Shown: positions 28,418-37,269 of the stretch, piece by piece
Layout of the letters: every line of letters starts with the position of its first letter
Numbering within the stretch: position 1 is the first letter of the stretch
From: Rhizobium ecuadorense
GTDB taxonomy: Bacteria > Pseudomonadota > Alphaproteobacteria > Rhizobiales > Rhizobiaceae
Length of the DNA: 41,924 nucleotides
Direction: 5' to 3'
NCBI RefSeq assembly: GCF_001187535.1
Contig: NZ_LFIO01000886.1
Location: forward strand, 1 to 41,924
Program-made: the position numbers and the translations under genes
The notes under the pieces: model-generated
Seen by the model: the letters and a program-made list of their open reading frames with translations, nothing else
Told to the model about the DNA's origin: nothing
The model's database searches: none

Positions 28418-29510
28418 AGGCGTATTCCAGTGCTGCGGCCACCTGATCGACATGCCATGCGGGCATCTCGGGATAGATCGGCAGCGAGAGCACCTCCCGT
28501 GCGGCCGCTTCCGAGATTGGGAAATCGCCGGCCTGATGACCAAGGTCGGCATGGGCCTTCTGCAGGTGAACCGGGATCGGATAGTGCAGCCCGGACTGAA
28601 TGCCTTCCGCACTCAGCATGCGCTGTAGCTCGTCGCGATCGCGGCTTCTGATGGCATAGACATGGTAGACGTGGCGCCGGTCGGCCTTCTCGACAGGCGT
28701 GGTCAGATGCGCCGAACCGCCAAGCAGCAACGAGTAGCGGCGGCCATGAACGCGACGCGCCTCGGTCCAGGCTTCGAGATGCCGGAGCTTGATGCGCAGG
28801 ATCGCGCCTTGAATGGCATCCATCCGGTAATTGAAGCCCTTCAGCAGATGGTGATAACGCTGTTCCTGCCCCCAGTCGCGCAGCATGCGCATCGTCTTGG
28901 CCTGATCGTCGCTGTTGGTGACGACGATACCGCCCTCGCCGCAGGCGCCGAGGTTTTTGCCGGGATAGAAGCTGAAGCAGCCGGATGCGCCGATGCTGCC
29001 GGCGCGCGTGCCCTTATATTGCGCTCCGTGCGCCTGGCAGGCGTCCTCGATCACCGGAATCCGATAGTGGTCGGCAATCGCCTTGATCGCGTCCATATCG
29101 GCCATCTGACCGTAGAGATGGACGGGAACAATGGCCTTGGTTCGGGGTGTGATCTTTGCCTCGAGCTGAGCCGGATCCATCGTCAACGTCACAGGCTCGA
29201 CATCGACGAATACCGGTCGTGCACCCGCGTAGCAGATCGCCGATACGGTGGCGACGAAGGTAAATGGCACGGTGATGACTTCATCGCCGGGGCCAACGCC
29301 TGCCGCGAGCAGCGACAGATGCAGGGCACTCGTCCCGGTGTTGACGGATATCGCATGTTTGACGTTGCAATAATCCGCGAATTCCTGCTCGAGGCGGGCG
29401 ACCTCCTCGCCCAGTATGTATTGCCCCGAGGCGAGCACGCCGAGCACGGCGGCGTCGATTTCGCTCTTGATCGATTGATATTGTGCTTTGAGGTCCAGGA
29501 ACGGGATCAT
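28407..29510 (-). CDS. DegT-family aminotransferase, WlbC/WbpE-like
   Basis: A 367-residue PLP aminotransferase: N-terminal MIPFLDLKAQYQSIK, Asp156 in IEDACQAHGA, catalytic Lys185 in SFYPGKNLGACGEGG. Next to an oxidoreductase and an acetyltransferase of the Wlb type, it fits the WlbC/WbpE step that aminates C3 of a UDP-2-acetamido-3-keto hexuronic acid. This specific role is inferred from gene context. The ATG at 29510 overlaps the upstream stop by four bases (ATGA), ruling out the 65-residue extension that the open frame would allow. Confidence 0.93.
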   Translation of the reverse strand: MIPFLDLKAQYQSIKSEIDAAVLGVLASGQYILGEEVARLEQEFADYCNVKHAISVNTGTSALHLSLLAAGVGPGDEVITVPFTFVATVSAICYAGARPVFVDVEPVTLTMDPAQLEAKITPRTKAIVPVHLYGQMADMDAIKAIADHYRIPVIEDACQAHGAQYKGTRAGSIGASGCFSFYPGKNLGACGEGGIVVTNSDDQAKTMRMLRDWGQEQRYHHLLKGFNYRMDAIQGAILRIKLRHLEAWTEARRVHGRRYSLLLGGSAHLTTPVEKADRRHVYHVYAIRSRDRDELQRMLSAEGIQSGLHYPIPVHLQKAHADLGHQAGDFPISEAAAREVLSLPIYPEMPAWHVDQVAAALEYAYVS

Positions 29511-30544
29511 GCGATGCGCCTCGCCTCTTCGAGCTCGATGATACGACCGCGCTGGGCAAGCGACCGGCTTGCGGCTTCCAGGATGCGAACGACACGCAAG
29601 CCGGCCTGGCCATCGGTAATGGGCCGCGAATTCTGCTCGATGCAATCGACGAACTGATCCAGTTCGCGTTTCAACGCCTCGGTCATATCGAGCTTGGGCG
29701 CCCACATGTCGCCGCTGCGGTAGCCGACCATCATCTGATGCACCTTCTCGCCATAGGCCTGAGAATTCGGGTTCAGCGTGATGCCCTTGTCGTAAACCTT
29801 GATCTTTTCGCTGGGCTCCAGATCGTCGTAGACGACCATCTTGTTGCTGCCGCCGATCAGCGTGCGGCGCACCTTGACCGGCGCCAGCCAGTTGACGTGG
29901 ATGTGGGCGATAAGCTTGCTTTCGAAGAACAGCGTCAGATAGGCGATGTTCTCCGGCTCGCCGAGCACATGGCTCATGCCCGTCGCAGAAACAGCCACCG
30001 GCCTTTCATGCACAACGTGGTCCAGGATGGACAGGTCGTGCACCGCGAGGTCCCAGATGACGCTGACATCATGCTGGAAGAGCCCCAGATTGACCCGAAC
30101 CGAGTCGTAGTAATACATGTCGCCCAAGCCGCTTTCGACCAGCTCGCGCATCTTGCGGACGGCGCCGGTGTGGACGAAGGTATGATCCACGGCCAGCACC
30201 AGGCGCCGGCGCGCGGCTTCCTCGACCATCCGCGCGGCTTCCTCCGTCGTCGATGCCATCGGCTTTTCGACGAAGACATGCTTTCCGGCCATCATCGCCT
30301 GCATCGCGAGCTTGAAGTGGGTCGAGACCGGCGTTGCGATGGCGATTGCATCCACTCTCGGATCGCGCAGAACTTCCTCGAAATTGTCGGTGATCGTTAC
30401 TGCGGGATACCGGCTTTTAACAGCCGCCAACCGTTCGACATTCAGATCACAGACTGAAAGGAGCTGCGCGCCGGCCGCTTCCGAAATGTTACGAACCAGG
30501 TTCGGACCCCAATACCCATACCCAACGACAGCAATGCCGATCAT
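29507..30544 (-). CDS. Gfo/Idh/MocA-family oxidoreductase, WlbA/WbpB-like
   Basis: A 345-residue NAD-dependent oxidoreductase with a Rossmann motif GYGYWGPN (residues 8-15) and the family EKP motif with catalytic Lys94 (HVFVEKPMAS). WLAPVKVRRTLIGG and DLAVHDLSILD are also typical of WlbA-type enzymes, which oxidise C3 of UDP-N-acetyl-glucosaminuronic acid before transamination. The following aminotransferase and preceding acetyltransferase complete that three-enzyme set. It shares ATGA overlaps with both neighbours. No UDP-GlcNAc 6-dehydrogenase is in the window, so that enzyme would have to come from elsewhere. Confidence 0.93.
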   Translation of the reverse strand: MIGIAVVGYGYWGPNLVRNISEAAGAQLLSVCDLNVERLAAVKSRYPAVTITDNFEEVLRDPRVDAIAIATPVSTHFKLAMQAMMAGKHVFVEKPMASTTEEAARMVEEAARRRLVLAVDHTFVHTGAVRKMRELVESGLGDMYYYDSVRVNLGLFQHDVSVIWDLAVHDLSILDHVVHERPVAVSATGMSHVLGEPENIAYLTLFFESKLIAHIHVNWLAPVKVRRTLIGGSNKMVVYDDLEPSEKIKVYDKGITLNPNSQAYGEKVHQMMVGYRSGDMWAPKLDMTEALKRELDQFVDCIEQNSRPITDGQAGLRVVRILEAASRSLAQRGRIIELEEARRIA

Positions 30545-31047
30545 CGCATTCCTCCCAACGCTTGCATGTCAACTGACCGGTCATGAACGCGACCGGTGAT
30601 TCTCGCCGGAACGCCGGCGACAATGGCGCCGGCAGGCACATCCTTCGTTACGACGGCGCCGGCGCCGACCTGTGCGGCCTCTCCGATGGTCACGCCGGGC
30701 AGAATGGTGGCGTTGCTGCCGATCGAGGCATGCCGCTTGATCAGAGTGGGGATGACGACCCAGTCGGCCTCCGTCTGCAGACTGCCGTCCGAATTGACGG
30801 CGCGCGGGTAGGTATCATTGGTGAACATGACGCCGTGGCCGATAAAGACGCCGTCTTCCAGCGTCACGCCCTCACAGAGGAAGGAATGGCTGGAGATCTT
30901 GCAGTCTTTTCCGACGAGGACGTTTTTCTGGATTTCAACGAAGGTGCCGATGCGCGTTCCCGCGCCGATCGTACAGCCGTAGAGATTCACAAGATCCCGA
31001 TGGTGGATAACGCAGCCCTCACCCAGGTTGACGTTCGATGCAATCAT
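30541..31047 (-). CDS. Hexapeptide acetyltransferase, WlbB/WbpD-like
   Basis: A 168-residue left-handed beta-helix enzyme. LYGCTIGAGTRIGTFVEIQK, ISSHSFLCEGVTLEDGVFIG and HGVMFTNDTYPRAVN are characteristic of WlbB/WbpD, which acetylates the 3-amino group of UDP-2-acetamido-3-amino hexuronic acids; SIGSNATILPGVTIGEAAQVGAGAVV completes the repeats. The ATG at 31047 with AGGGGGCGAG five bases upstream is preferred to the longer open frame from 31113. It is the first gene of the sugar operon, and its upstream region faces the LuxR-type regulator gene. Confidence 0.92.
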   Translation of the reverse strand: MIASNVNLGEGCVIHHRDLVNLYGCTIGAGTRIGTFVEIQKNVLVGKDCKISSHSFLCEGVTLEDGVFIGHGVMFTNDTYPRAVNSDGSLQTEADWVVIPTLIKRHASIGSNATILPGVTIGEAAQVGAGAVVTKDVPAGAIVAGVPARITGRVHDRSVDMQALGGMR

Positions 31048-31572
31048 CCCAACTCGCCCCCTACGCTTCAACAGGCCCTGATGTGGGTGAAACCGGCCAT
31101 CGCAAGAATGCATCCAAGGTTTCGTTTTGTCAGAGCAAATATTTCTTCCCCTTCAAAAAGAATTGTTTTCTTCATCTTAGTAAAGAAACAAAACGTTGAA
31201 GCTCATTCACCTAAAGGCGTATCTGCTTACGAAAATTGGATGACGATCGCATGCGAACGTCTATGACCATTGACCATCGGCAGCGACAGGCCACTCGCCG
31301 AGCGATCCTGAGCCCCCACGCCGAAGAGGGGCATAGTTTACATGGGCTTAGCGAGTTAAACTGAATATATGTAGCAACCTGATGGATTGATATACAAATG
31401 AATTAGCCACAGATCGATCAGTTTCAACGATGTAACCATTTGTATCTGTCCGTGGAACTTATGTGCTGGGGTAACCACTATTAATTAGTTTAACATCCTT
31501 GGAACTGTGGTATTAAATTAGCACTTCTGGTAATTAAACTCCCATATTTACAGAGGAGTTTGATATTCGACT
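31048..31572. promoter_or_regulatory. AT-rich divergent regulatory region between sugar operon and LuxR gene
   Basis: 525 bases without a gene and much richer in A and T than the flanking genes. Two interrupted inverted repeats are visible: CGTTTTGT (31123-31130) with ACAAAACG (31188-31195), and ATACAAATG (31392-31400) with CATTTGTAT (31437-31445). These are candidate protein-binding sites. No single -35/-10 pair stands out with confidence. Confidence 0.55.
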
Positions 31573-32367
31573 TTGAAGTACCGCGTAGAAAAAGGCTGGG
31601 AGGATGGGGCGTTGGATACAATAAATATAAGCCACAGGCAGGAAAACATATCTCTTCCGTTGGAGATAGACCATGGTTCGACAGCGTTTGCCGGACCGTC
31701 AAAGTCAAAGCACTCGCTTGTCATTCTTGACAAGAGGGAACTCGATCGGCACTGCCTTGCGCAATGCATGGCCGCCCACACGGCGGATTTCGTGATTCTC
31801 GCGTTCGGATCGATTGAAGAGTGGAAGCAAAAGCGCGAAGAATATCCTCCGCTTTCGGCAATCCTCTTGAACGTCGGCGGCAAGACGGTCGACGACCCTG
31901 TCGTTTCGGAGCAGATCAAGAGTCTCTCGTCGGAATTCGTGTCGACACCGGTCATCATATTGTCCGATAGTGACGACTTCGCCCAGATCGTGAGGGCGAT
32001 CGATTACGGCGCCAAGGGCTACATACCTGCCACCGTCAGCATTAGCGTCTGCATGGAGCTGATTGCGCTATCGGTAGCAGGAGGACTTTTCGTGCCGGCA
32101 AGCGCCCTGTTCGCCATGCGTCACTTGCTGCAGTCGAACAACCCGACGGCGCACCCGCTGGCCGGAATCTTCACGGACCGCCAGGCCGAAGTCGTAGCGG
32201 CACTGCGGCGTGGAAAGGCTAATAAGATCATTGCCTATGAGCTCAACCTGCGAGAAAGCACCGTCAAGGTGCATGTCCGCAACATCATGAAAAAGGTCAA
32301 GGCAACAAACAGGACGGAAGTCGTGTTCAAGCTCAACGACTTGTTCCAAAGTGGCATTCCGGCATGA
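31573..32367 (+). CDS. LuxR-family regulator with a degenerate receiver domain
   Basis: A 264-residue protein. Residues ~47-165 have the layout of a response-regulator receiver (SLVILDKRELDR, SAILLNVGGK, PVIILSDSDD, AKGYIPATVS), but the phosphorylatable aspartate is replaced by Asn100 and the first acidic pair is reduced to Asp53-Lys54. The C-terminal LuxR/NarL helix-turn-helix is intact (FTDRQAEVVAALRRGKANKI, then STVKVHVRNIMKKVKA, residues ~200-250). The start is uncertain: TTG at 31573 has AGAGGAG upstream but fourteen bases away, and a later TTG is possible. It is divergent from the sugar operon and is the likely regulator of it or of the island. Confidence 0.85.
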   Translation: MKYRVEKGWEDGALDTINISHRQENISLPLEIDHGSTAFAGPSKSKHSLVILDKRELDRHCLAQCMAAHTADFVILAFGSIEEWKQKREEYPPLSAILLNVGGKTVDDPVVSEQIKSLSSEFVSTPVIILSDSDDFAQIVRAIDYGAKGYIPATVSISVCMELIALSVAGGLFVPASALFAMRHLLQSNNPTAHPLAGIFTDRQAEVVAALRRGKANKIIAYELNLRESTVKVHVRNIMKKVKATNRTEVVFKLNDLFQSGIPA

Positions 32368-32820
32368 GCGCAAATAAGGCCTGGGGCTGATCTTTAGTTG
32401 GTAGGGCAAATATTCTTCACTTCACAAGAGCAGCTGCCTTAAGCTGTCCTTGGCGGCGCAAACGCAATTGGGCGCCCAACAGCGAACTACGGCACTCAGG
32501 CCTTTGTCCAACGCGCCATTGCCCACGCGGTACATGCGGCTGTCATAGAAATGGTCCGCGGTATCGGGCAGGGACCGCGAGCGAAGCTCTGCTCGCCGAT
32601 CACGACATCGAGTGCCGTTTGGGCCGGGCGATGGTCGACCATCGCCCGGCCAGTACCGCGGCCTCGCCTGCAACATCCCGTTTGTCTAGCGCCATCTTCC
32701 GAGCCTTGCCCCCCGGTGCGGCTGAAAATATCTTAACTCGGCGCAAAACAAGTATCCTCATGGCGTGCTCCGTGCCTTTTCCTCCTTGCCATGCCTTGCC
32801 CTTGCGCTTTCGCCGTTCGC
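32368..32820. other. Gene-free stretch of about 450 bases with a 30-bp palindrome
   Basis: No supported gene. Short minus-strand frames (for example one starting MALDKRDVAGEAAVLAGRW) do not resemble anything I know. The palindrome at 32622-32651 is the only clear structure. Confidence 0.5.
32622..32651. repeat. 30-bp perfect palindrome
   Basis: The 15-base arm GGCCGGGCGATGGTC (32622-32636) is followed without a spacer by its exact reverse complement (32637-32651). Flanking bases do not match. It lies between the LuxR gene and the 3' end of the glycosyltransferase gene, which are convergent. A palindrome without loop is unusual for a terminator and there is no T run. Confidence 0.95.
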
Positions 32821-34668
32821 TCACTCTTTTTGCGCGGCGTCGACTCGACGAAATAGCTCGCGTCGTTCGCGCCGCGCCTTCAGGAACCGGCGCGTGTCGG
32901 CTGCGAGGCTCCAAAATGGGGTCTTATAGATGGCGCGGCGCACCTGCCGGACCACGTTTCGCAGATAGTCGAGCTCTCCGGTTGACGGGACGTTCGGTCT
33001 CAAGGCAGTCAAGCCCGCCCGTGTCAGTGTGAACTCCGTCGCGTGGGCCAAGAGTTTTCTTACCGTCGCCACTGCGGCACGGCGCGATACCGCCGGTGCC
33101 CGTCCACTGCCCGCCGGAACGCTTCGGGAGGACCTCGGCTGGGAGAGCTCTGTCAGCAGGTCCGCCCATCCTCGTGCTTTCGTCACGACGAACCCATCGT
33201 GGATGCTCGGTCGCCTCGGCAGATCGTTCGCGGTTTTCGGCCCGGTGTGGGGCGGCGCAAAGAGGAGGCCACGAATGTAATCAAGCGCGGGATGGGACAG
33301 TCGCGGATACCAGTCCGCGAGGCGTCGGGCCTCGCCGTCCCGTCCGAGACGGGAAAGCGCAAAGAGATAAACGGCCCATTCGGCCGGGTCGGGATCCTGC
33401 GCGCCGTGGACGACGGTGATCGTTTCGATCAGGCGCCCAAGCCGGATGGCGGCCTCGGCCGGGTCGCCGCCCGCCAGATCGCAGAGCGCCAGGCCAAACA
33501 GGCCTTCCGGGAGATCGCCGACATAGGCGAGGCAGTCGGAAAACCCCTTACGCGCGGCTTCAAGCTCTCCGCGCAGGAGGCTGGCATATCCGTTCGCGAG
33601 CAGTGCGCGGTCGGCGCCGCGGCCGCTCCGCACCGGAAAGCGCGCCGCGGCCCGTTCGACCGCCACAACATTGCCGAACGGGCCCTCCTGCTCGATCCGG
33701 CGGCCTGGCGGCAAAGCCTTGTGCAGTTGAAACCACTGATGGATCTGCGGGCGATGTGCGATCGTGTGGCGGGAATGGACGAGATCGTGCCCGGCGGCGG
33801 TTATACGCCGGAGCCGGTCGCGATCCTGGATGAGGCTGTCGACAAGATCCAGCACGTCGCCACTGTCGGCGAAAATGCAATTCTCCATATGCACGAAGCC
33901 GGCCGCCTCGGCCATCGGTGTGCGTTCGGCGATCAGGCAGGATCCGGCGCCGGGGATCTCGAGATGCTTGCGCACGACCTCCCCTGCCATCGTCCCACAC
34001 GAGGGAACGAAGAGGCTGGCGTTCAGCGTCCGAGCGTAGCGTTCGCCGGTGAGGGCCAGCGCGGCTCTGGCATCAGCGTAGGTGTGCGGCGGGCAGATGA
34101 GGCAGGGATAACTTTGTGAAAGCAGCGGGAAGACGCGCCGGCGCCAGGGATAGAGCGCGACCTGTGCGCCGGTCAGCATGATCGGGACGGACTTTTCCGC
34201 CCCATAATCGCGGAACACGACCGGGTCGATGAAGTTCGGCCATACGTAAAGCCCGTCCAGATTAGGTGGTAGGTAGTCGTGGACCGTCGTACAGATAGAG
34301 AAGCACACGCCGATCCCCCATCGATCCAGGTCCGACAGGATGCCCGCGCGCGTCCACGACCAAGAATCGGCGTTGAGGAGGCCGGCCTTCGGAACTTGCG
34401 GATGGGCCGATGCATTCCGAATGTCGATCCGATGCGAGACATTCAACTGGTAACCGAGCTCGAACAGCGTGAGGTCCGGCTCGTGACGGTCGCAGATCCG
34501 GCCATAGTCGCAATCCTCGTTGACGACTACGACCTCGAAATGCTGCTCTAGGCAGCGTACATGATCCAGCGTGTGCTGCATCATGTATTTTGCGTATCGA
34601 GAATACGGGCTGTGGTCCCACTGAAAGAAGACGAGCTTCGGCTTGCGATGATCGACGTTGCTGTTCAT
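32821..34668 (-). CDS. Glycosyltransferase (GT4/CgeB-like) with helical C-terminal extension
   Basis: A 615-residue protein. The first ~330 residues form a glycosyltransferase of the GT-B type: an N-terminal domain (KLVFFQWDHSPYSRY) and a nucleotide-sugar-binding C-domain seen in SLFVPSCGTMAGEVVRKHLE and the following GAGSCLIAERTPMAEAAGF, as in the Glyco_trans_1_2/CgeB group. From about residue 345 the protein is helical and alanine-rich (ALLANGYASLLRGELEAARK and LFGLALCDLAGGDPAEAAIR), resembling TPR repeats. The sugar donor is unknown. The gene starts five bases after the stop of the UDP-xylose synthase gene, so they share a transcript. Confidence 0.82.
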   Translation of the reverse strand: MNSNVDHRKPKLVFFQWDHSPYSRYAKYMMQHTLDHVRCLEQHFEVVVVNEDCDYGRICDRHEPDLTLFELGYQLNVSHRIDIRNASAHPQVPKAGLLNADSWSWTRAGILSDLDRWGIGVCFSICTTVHDYLPPNLDGLYVWPNFIDPVVFRDYGAEKSVPIMLTGAQVALYPWRRRVFPLLSQSYPCLICPPHTYADARAALALTGERYARTLNASLFVPSCGTMAGEVVRKHLEIPGAGSCLIAERTPMAEAAGFVHMENCIFADSGDVLDLVDSLIQDRDRLRRITAAGHDLVHSRHTIAHRPQIHQWFQLHKALPPGRRIEQEGPFGNVVAVERAAARFPVRSGRGADRALLANGYASLLRGELEAARKGFSDCLAYVGDLPEGLFGLALCDLAGGDPAEAAIRLGRLIETITVVHGAQDPDPAEWAVYLFALSRLGRDGEARRLADWYPRLSHPALDYIRGLLFAPPHTGPKTANDLPRRPSIHDGFVVTKARGWADLLTELSQPRSSRSVPAGSGRAPAVSRRAAVATVRKLLAHATEFTLTRAGLTALRPNVPSTGELDYLRNVVRQVRRAIYKTPFWSLAADTRRFLKARRERRELFRRVDAAQKE

Positions 34669-34672
34669 GTCT

Positions 34673-35716
34673 CTATCGTGTGGTTTCCTGAACAGGAAGG
34701 CTGACGGCCGGGGTAGGCAAATGCGTGTAAGCCGTCCGCCAGGACCGGGCGCCAGACGTGCTCTTGGCTCCGCCCGAAAGCTTCCACTCGAAATACGCGA
34801 TGGTTTTCTCGAGCCCTTCTCGCAGATTCACCGTCGGCTGCCAGCCCAGGTCCTGCTGTGCGCGGCGGATGTCGGGCTTGCGCTGTGTCGGATCGTCAAT
34901 CGGCAGAGGATTGTAAACGATGCTTGATTTCGATCCCGTCATCTCGATGACCATTTCGGCCAGTTCCCGAACCTGGAATTCTCCCGGGTTACCGAGATTG
35001 ATCGGACCCGTAACGCCGGCCGGCGCCCCCATCAGGCGGATGAAGCCCTCGATCAGATCGTCGACATAGCAGAAGGAGCGCGTCTGCGTGCCGTTGCCGA
35101 AGATGGTGATCGGTTCGTTTTGAAGCGCCTGAACGATGAAGTTCGAGACGACGCGACCGTCATTGGTCTGCATGCGCGGCCCATAAGTATTGAAGATCCG
35201 CGCCACCCGGATTTCCACACCATATTGACGATGATAGTCGAAGAACAATGTTTCGGCACACCGCTTGCCTTCGTCATAACATGCCCGCGGGCCTATGGTA
35301 TTGACGCTGCCTCGATACTCCTCGGGTTGAGGGTGGACTGCCGGATCACCATAAACTTCGCTGGTGGAGGCCTGGAAGATCTTCGCCTTGGTGCGCTTTG
35401 CCAAGCCGAGCATGTTGATGGCCCCGTGCACATTGGTCTTCACGGTCTGCACGGGGTCGTGCTGATAGTGAACCGGAGATGCCGGGCAGGCGAGGTTGTA
35501 GATCTCGTCGACCTCCACATAAAGCGGGAAGGTAATGTCGTGGCGAAGAATCTCAAAGCGCGGGTCATCGAGAAGGTGCAGCACATTGTCGCGCGAACCG
35601 GTGTAGTAATTGTCCACGCAAAGGACGTCGTTGCCCTCTCGCAAAAGCCTTTCGCACAGGAACGATCCCAGAAACCCGGTGCCGCCGGTAACCATAATTC
35701 GCTTGTGTCCGTGCAT
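34673..35716 (-). CDS. UDP-glucuronic acid decarboxylase (UDP-xylose synthase)
   Basis: A 347-residue extended [11 protein letters not shown] (residues 11-18) binds NAD; Tyr147 and Lys151 in CYDEGKR are catalytic; Glu120 in STSEVYGDP is the family-specific acid of UXS enzymes, and [11 protein letters not shown] with the [13 protein letters not shown] segment is near-diagnostic. The enzyme turns UDP-glucuronate into UDP-xylose, so the polysaccharide probably contains xylose or a derivative. A GGAG lies about eight bases before the ATG. It is preceded by the initiating transferase gene and followed by the glycosyltransferase gene. Confidence 0.95.
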   Translation of the reverse strand: MHGHKRIMVTGGTGFLGSFLCERLLREGNDVLCVDNYYTGSRDNVLHLLDDPRFEILRHDITFPLYVEVDEIYNLACPASPVHYQHDPVQTVKTNVHGAINMLGLAKRTKAKIFQASTSEVYGDPAVHPQPEEYRGSVNTIGPRACYDEGKRCAETLFFDYHRQYGVEIRVARIFNTYGPRMQTNDGRVVSNFIVQALQNEPITIFGNGTQTRSFCYVDDLIEGFIRLMGAPAGVTGPINLGNPGEFQVRELAEMVIEMTGSKSSIVYNPLPIDDPTQRKPDIRRAQQDLGWQPTVNLREGLEKTIAYFEWKLSGGAKSTSGARSWRTAYTHLPTPAVSLPVQETTR

Positions 35717-35761
35717 TGGTGTGCTCCGTTGTTGATGGTTGTCTCGTGGAAGCGAGGATGG

Positions 35762-37255
35762 TCAGCAGGCTCCCCTGCGCTTGAAGACCGCCGGGATCGT
35801 GCCGAGAAGAATTTGGCAGTCGAACCACAGGGACCGGTTGTCGATGTAGAACTCGTCGAGTTGCTGCTGCAGCTCGATATCCGCATCGCTTCGTTCGGAT
35901 ATCTGCCAAAGGCCCGTGAGCCCCGGCGTGACGGAACGGCGCTTGTTCCGAAATTCGCCGTCCATCGCCGAAAGGTGATATTCCGGGAACGGGCGTGGTC
36001 CCACAAAGGCCATCTCGCCCGCAATGATGTTCGCCAACTGCGGGAGCTCGTCGATGCTCGAAGAGCGCAGCATATGTCCTACAATCGGCAGGACCCGCGG
36101 ATCGTCCTTGAGCTTGAAGTGGCTCAGCCACTCGGCGCGCATGGCAGGGTTGTCTCGGAATAGTGCTTCAAGGCGCTGTTCTGCATCCTGGTACATTGTC
36201 CTCAATTTCAGGACGTGCACCGGCTTGCCGGACCGCCCTTCCCTGGCATGCCGAAAGAAGACAGGACCTGGATCGATGGCATAGACTGCGGCCGCGGCAA
36301 TCGCGATGAATGGCGCGACCACGATCGTTGCAGGGATGGCGATTGCGAGATCGAGGAACCGACGAACCGGATCCGAATTGAGCGAACGCCCCCCGGTGGT
36401 GAGGCGAATACCGATCTCTCCGCCGATATCCGCAGGTCGCAATCCGCTTACCTTGAGGCTCGGCGTGTCGGACAGCAATATGACTTCGGCGAACTTCCGA
36501 CGTAGCGTCGCCAAGCCGGACACCAGCGAGTCCGTGTCGCCCGCAATCACGGCAATGCATGGCCCGCCACCCGGCAATGCCTCCGCAGTATCAGGGGAAA
36601 AGGGCTCCGGCCTGACGCCATACTGCCAGTGGTCGTTGAAATGTGCGACGAGCGCGGGAACAAGGTTGCATCCCCCGATGACAACCGCGCGCTCCCCCCA
36701 AATTCCAAGTCTCCAGCAAAGGCCCCGTGCAATCCAATGCACAAATGGCTGAACAATCAGCCCGAGACCGAGGAACACAACAATGGCAACCAGCAGTCGT
36801 GTCCCCTCCGGCAAGATAATTGCTCCGAATGCCGCCAGGACAGCCACTTTGACGGCAGCCATCGTGCGCCGCCGCAGATGTTCGTGGTCATGCAGCCGAT
36901 ATCCAGGATAGAGGCCGGCCGATGCGTAAAGAACAATCGCAGCCAGTGCGGCGACCGTGAACGCACGCTCCGCTATCGTACCCTCTGAACCACTGGGAAG
37001 AATGGACAGGAGAACGAAATAGACAATCAAATAGCTTGCAATGTCGCCGGCGACCAGGAAGGACGACGTTGCAAGCCGAGGAAGCCGGCGCTGCAGTGCG
37101 ACGGGAATATTCAGCCCTGCCCGTACAAAGGCATCGGCGGTCTTGGCTGCGATGGGCGGCACGGACCCTGTCGGAATCGCCCGCGATGTCATGTCATTTG
37201 GTGTGGGTGCCTTCGATCGACCCGGTGTCGTCGCTGACGGCGCAAATGAGAACAT
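35762..37255 (-). CDS. Undecaprenyl-phosphate sugar phosphotransferase (WbaP/ExoY family)
   Basis: A 497-residue enzyme that starts repeat-unit assembly by moving a sugar-1-phosphate to undecaprenyl phosphate. The N-terminal half has four to five hydrophobic segments (residues ~45-170) and a CoA-binding-like domain; the C-terminal catalytic part carries GPVFFRHAREGRSGKPVHVL, KLRTM, SSIDELPQLANIIAGEMAFVG with PRP, and VTPGLTGLWQISERSD, all conserved in this family. The full-length form with membrane segments is WbaP-like, unlike the short ExoY. GAGGGG about nine bases before the ATG supports the start. Its 5' end lies 15 bases after the upstream stop. Confidence 0.95.
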   Translation of the reverse strand: MFSFAPSATTPGRSKAPTPNDMTSRAIPTGSVPPIAAKTADAFVRAGLNIPVALQRRLPRLATSSFLVAGDIASYLIVYFVLLSILPSGSEGTIAERAFTVAALAAIVLYASAGLYPGYRLHDHEHLRRRTMAAVKVAVLAAFGAIILPEGTRLLVAIVVFLGLGLIVQPFVHWIARGLCWRLGIWGERAVVIGGCNLVPALVAHFNDHWQYGVRPEPFSPDTAEALPGGGPCIAVIAGDTDSLVSGLATLRRKFAEVILLSDTPSLKVSGLRPADIGGEIGIRLTTGGRSLNSDPVRRFLDLAIAIPATIVVAPFIAIAAAAVYAIDPGPVFFRHAREGRSGKPVHVLKLRTMYQDAEQRLEALFRDNPAMRAEWLSHFKLKDDPRVLPIVGHMLRSSSIDELPQLANIIAGEMAFVGPRPFPEYHLSAMDGEFRNKRRSVTPGLTGLWQISERSDADIELQQQLDEFYIDNRSLWFDCQILLGTIPAVFKRRGAC

Positions 37256-37269
37256 GACGCTTTACCCCT

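Noticed and set aside
32422..32676. 84-residue minus-strand frame
   Set aside because: Runs through the palindrome, no start signal and no known motif.
33043..34119. 358-residue plus-strand frame over the glycosyltransferase gene
   Set aside because: Antisense shadow without recognisable motif.
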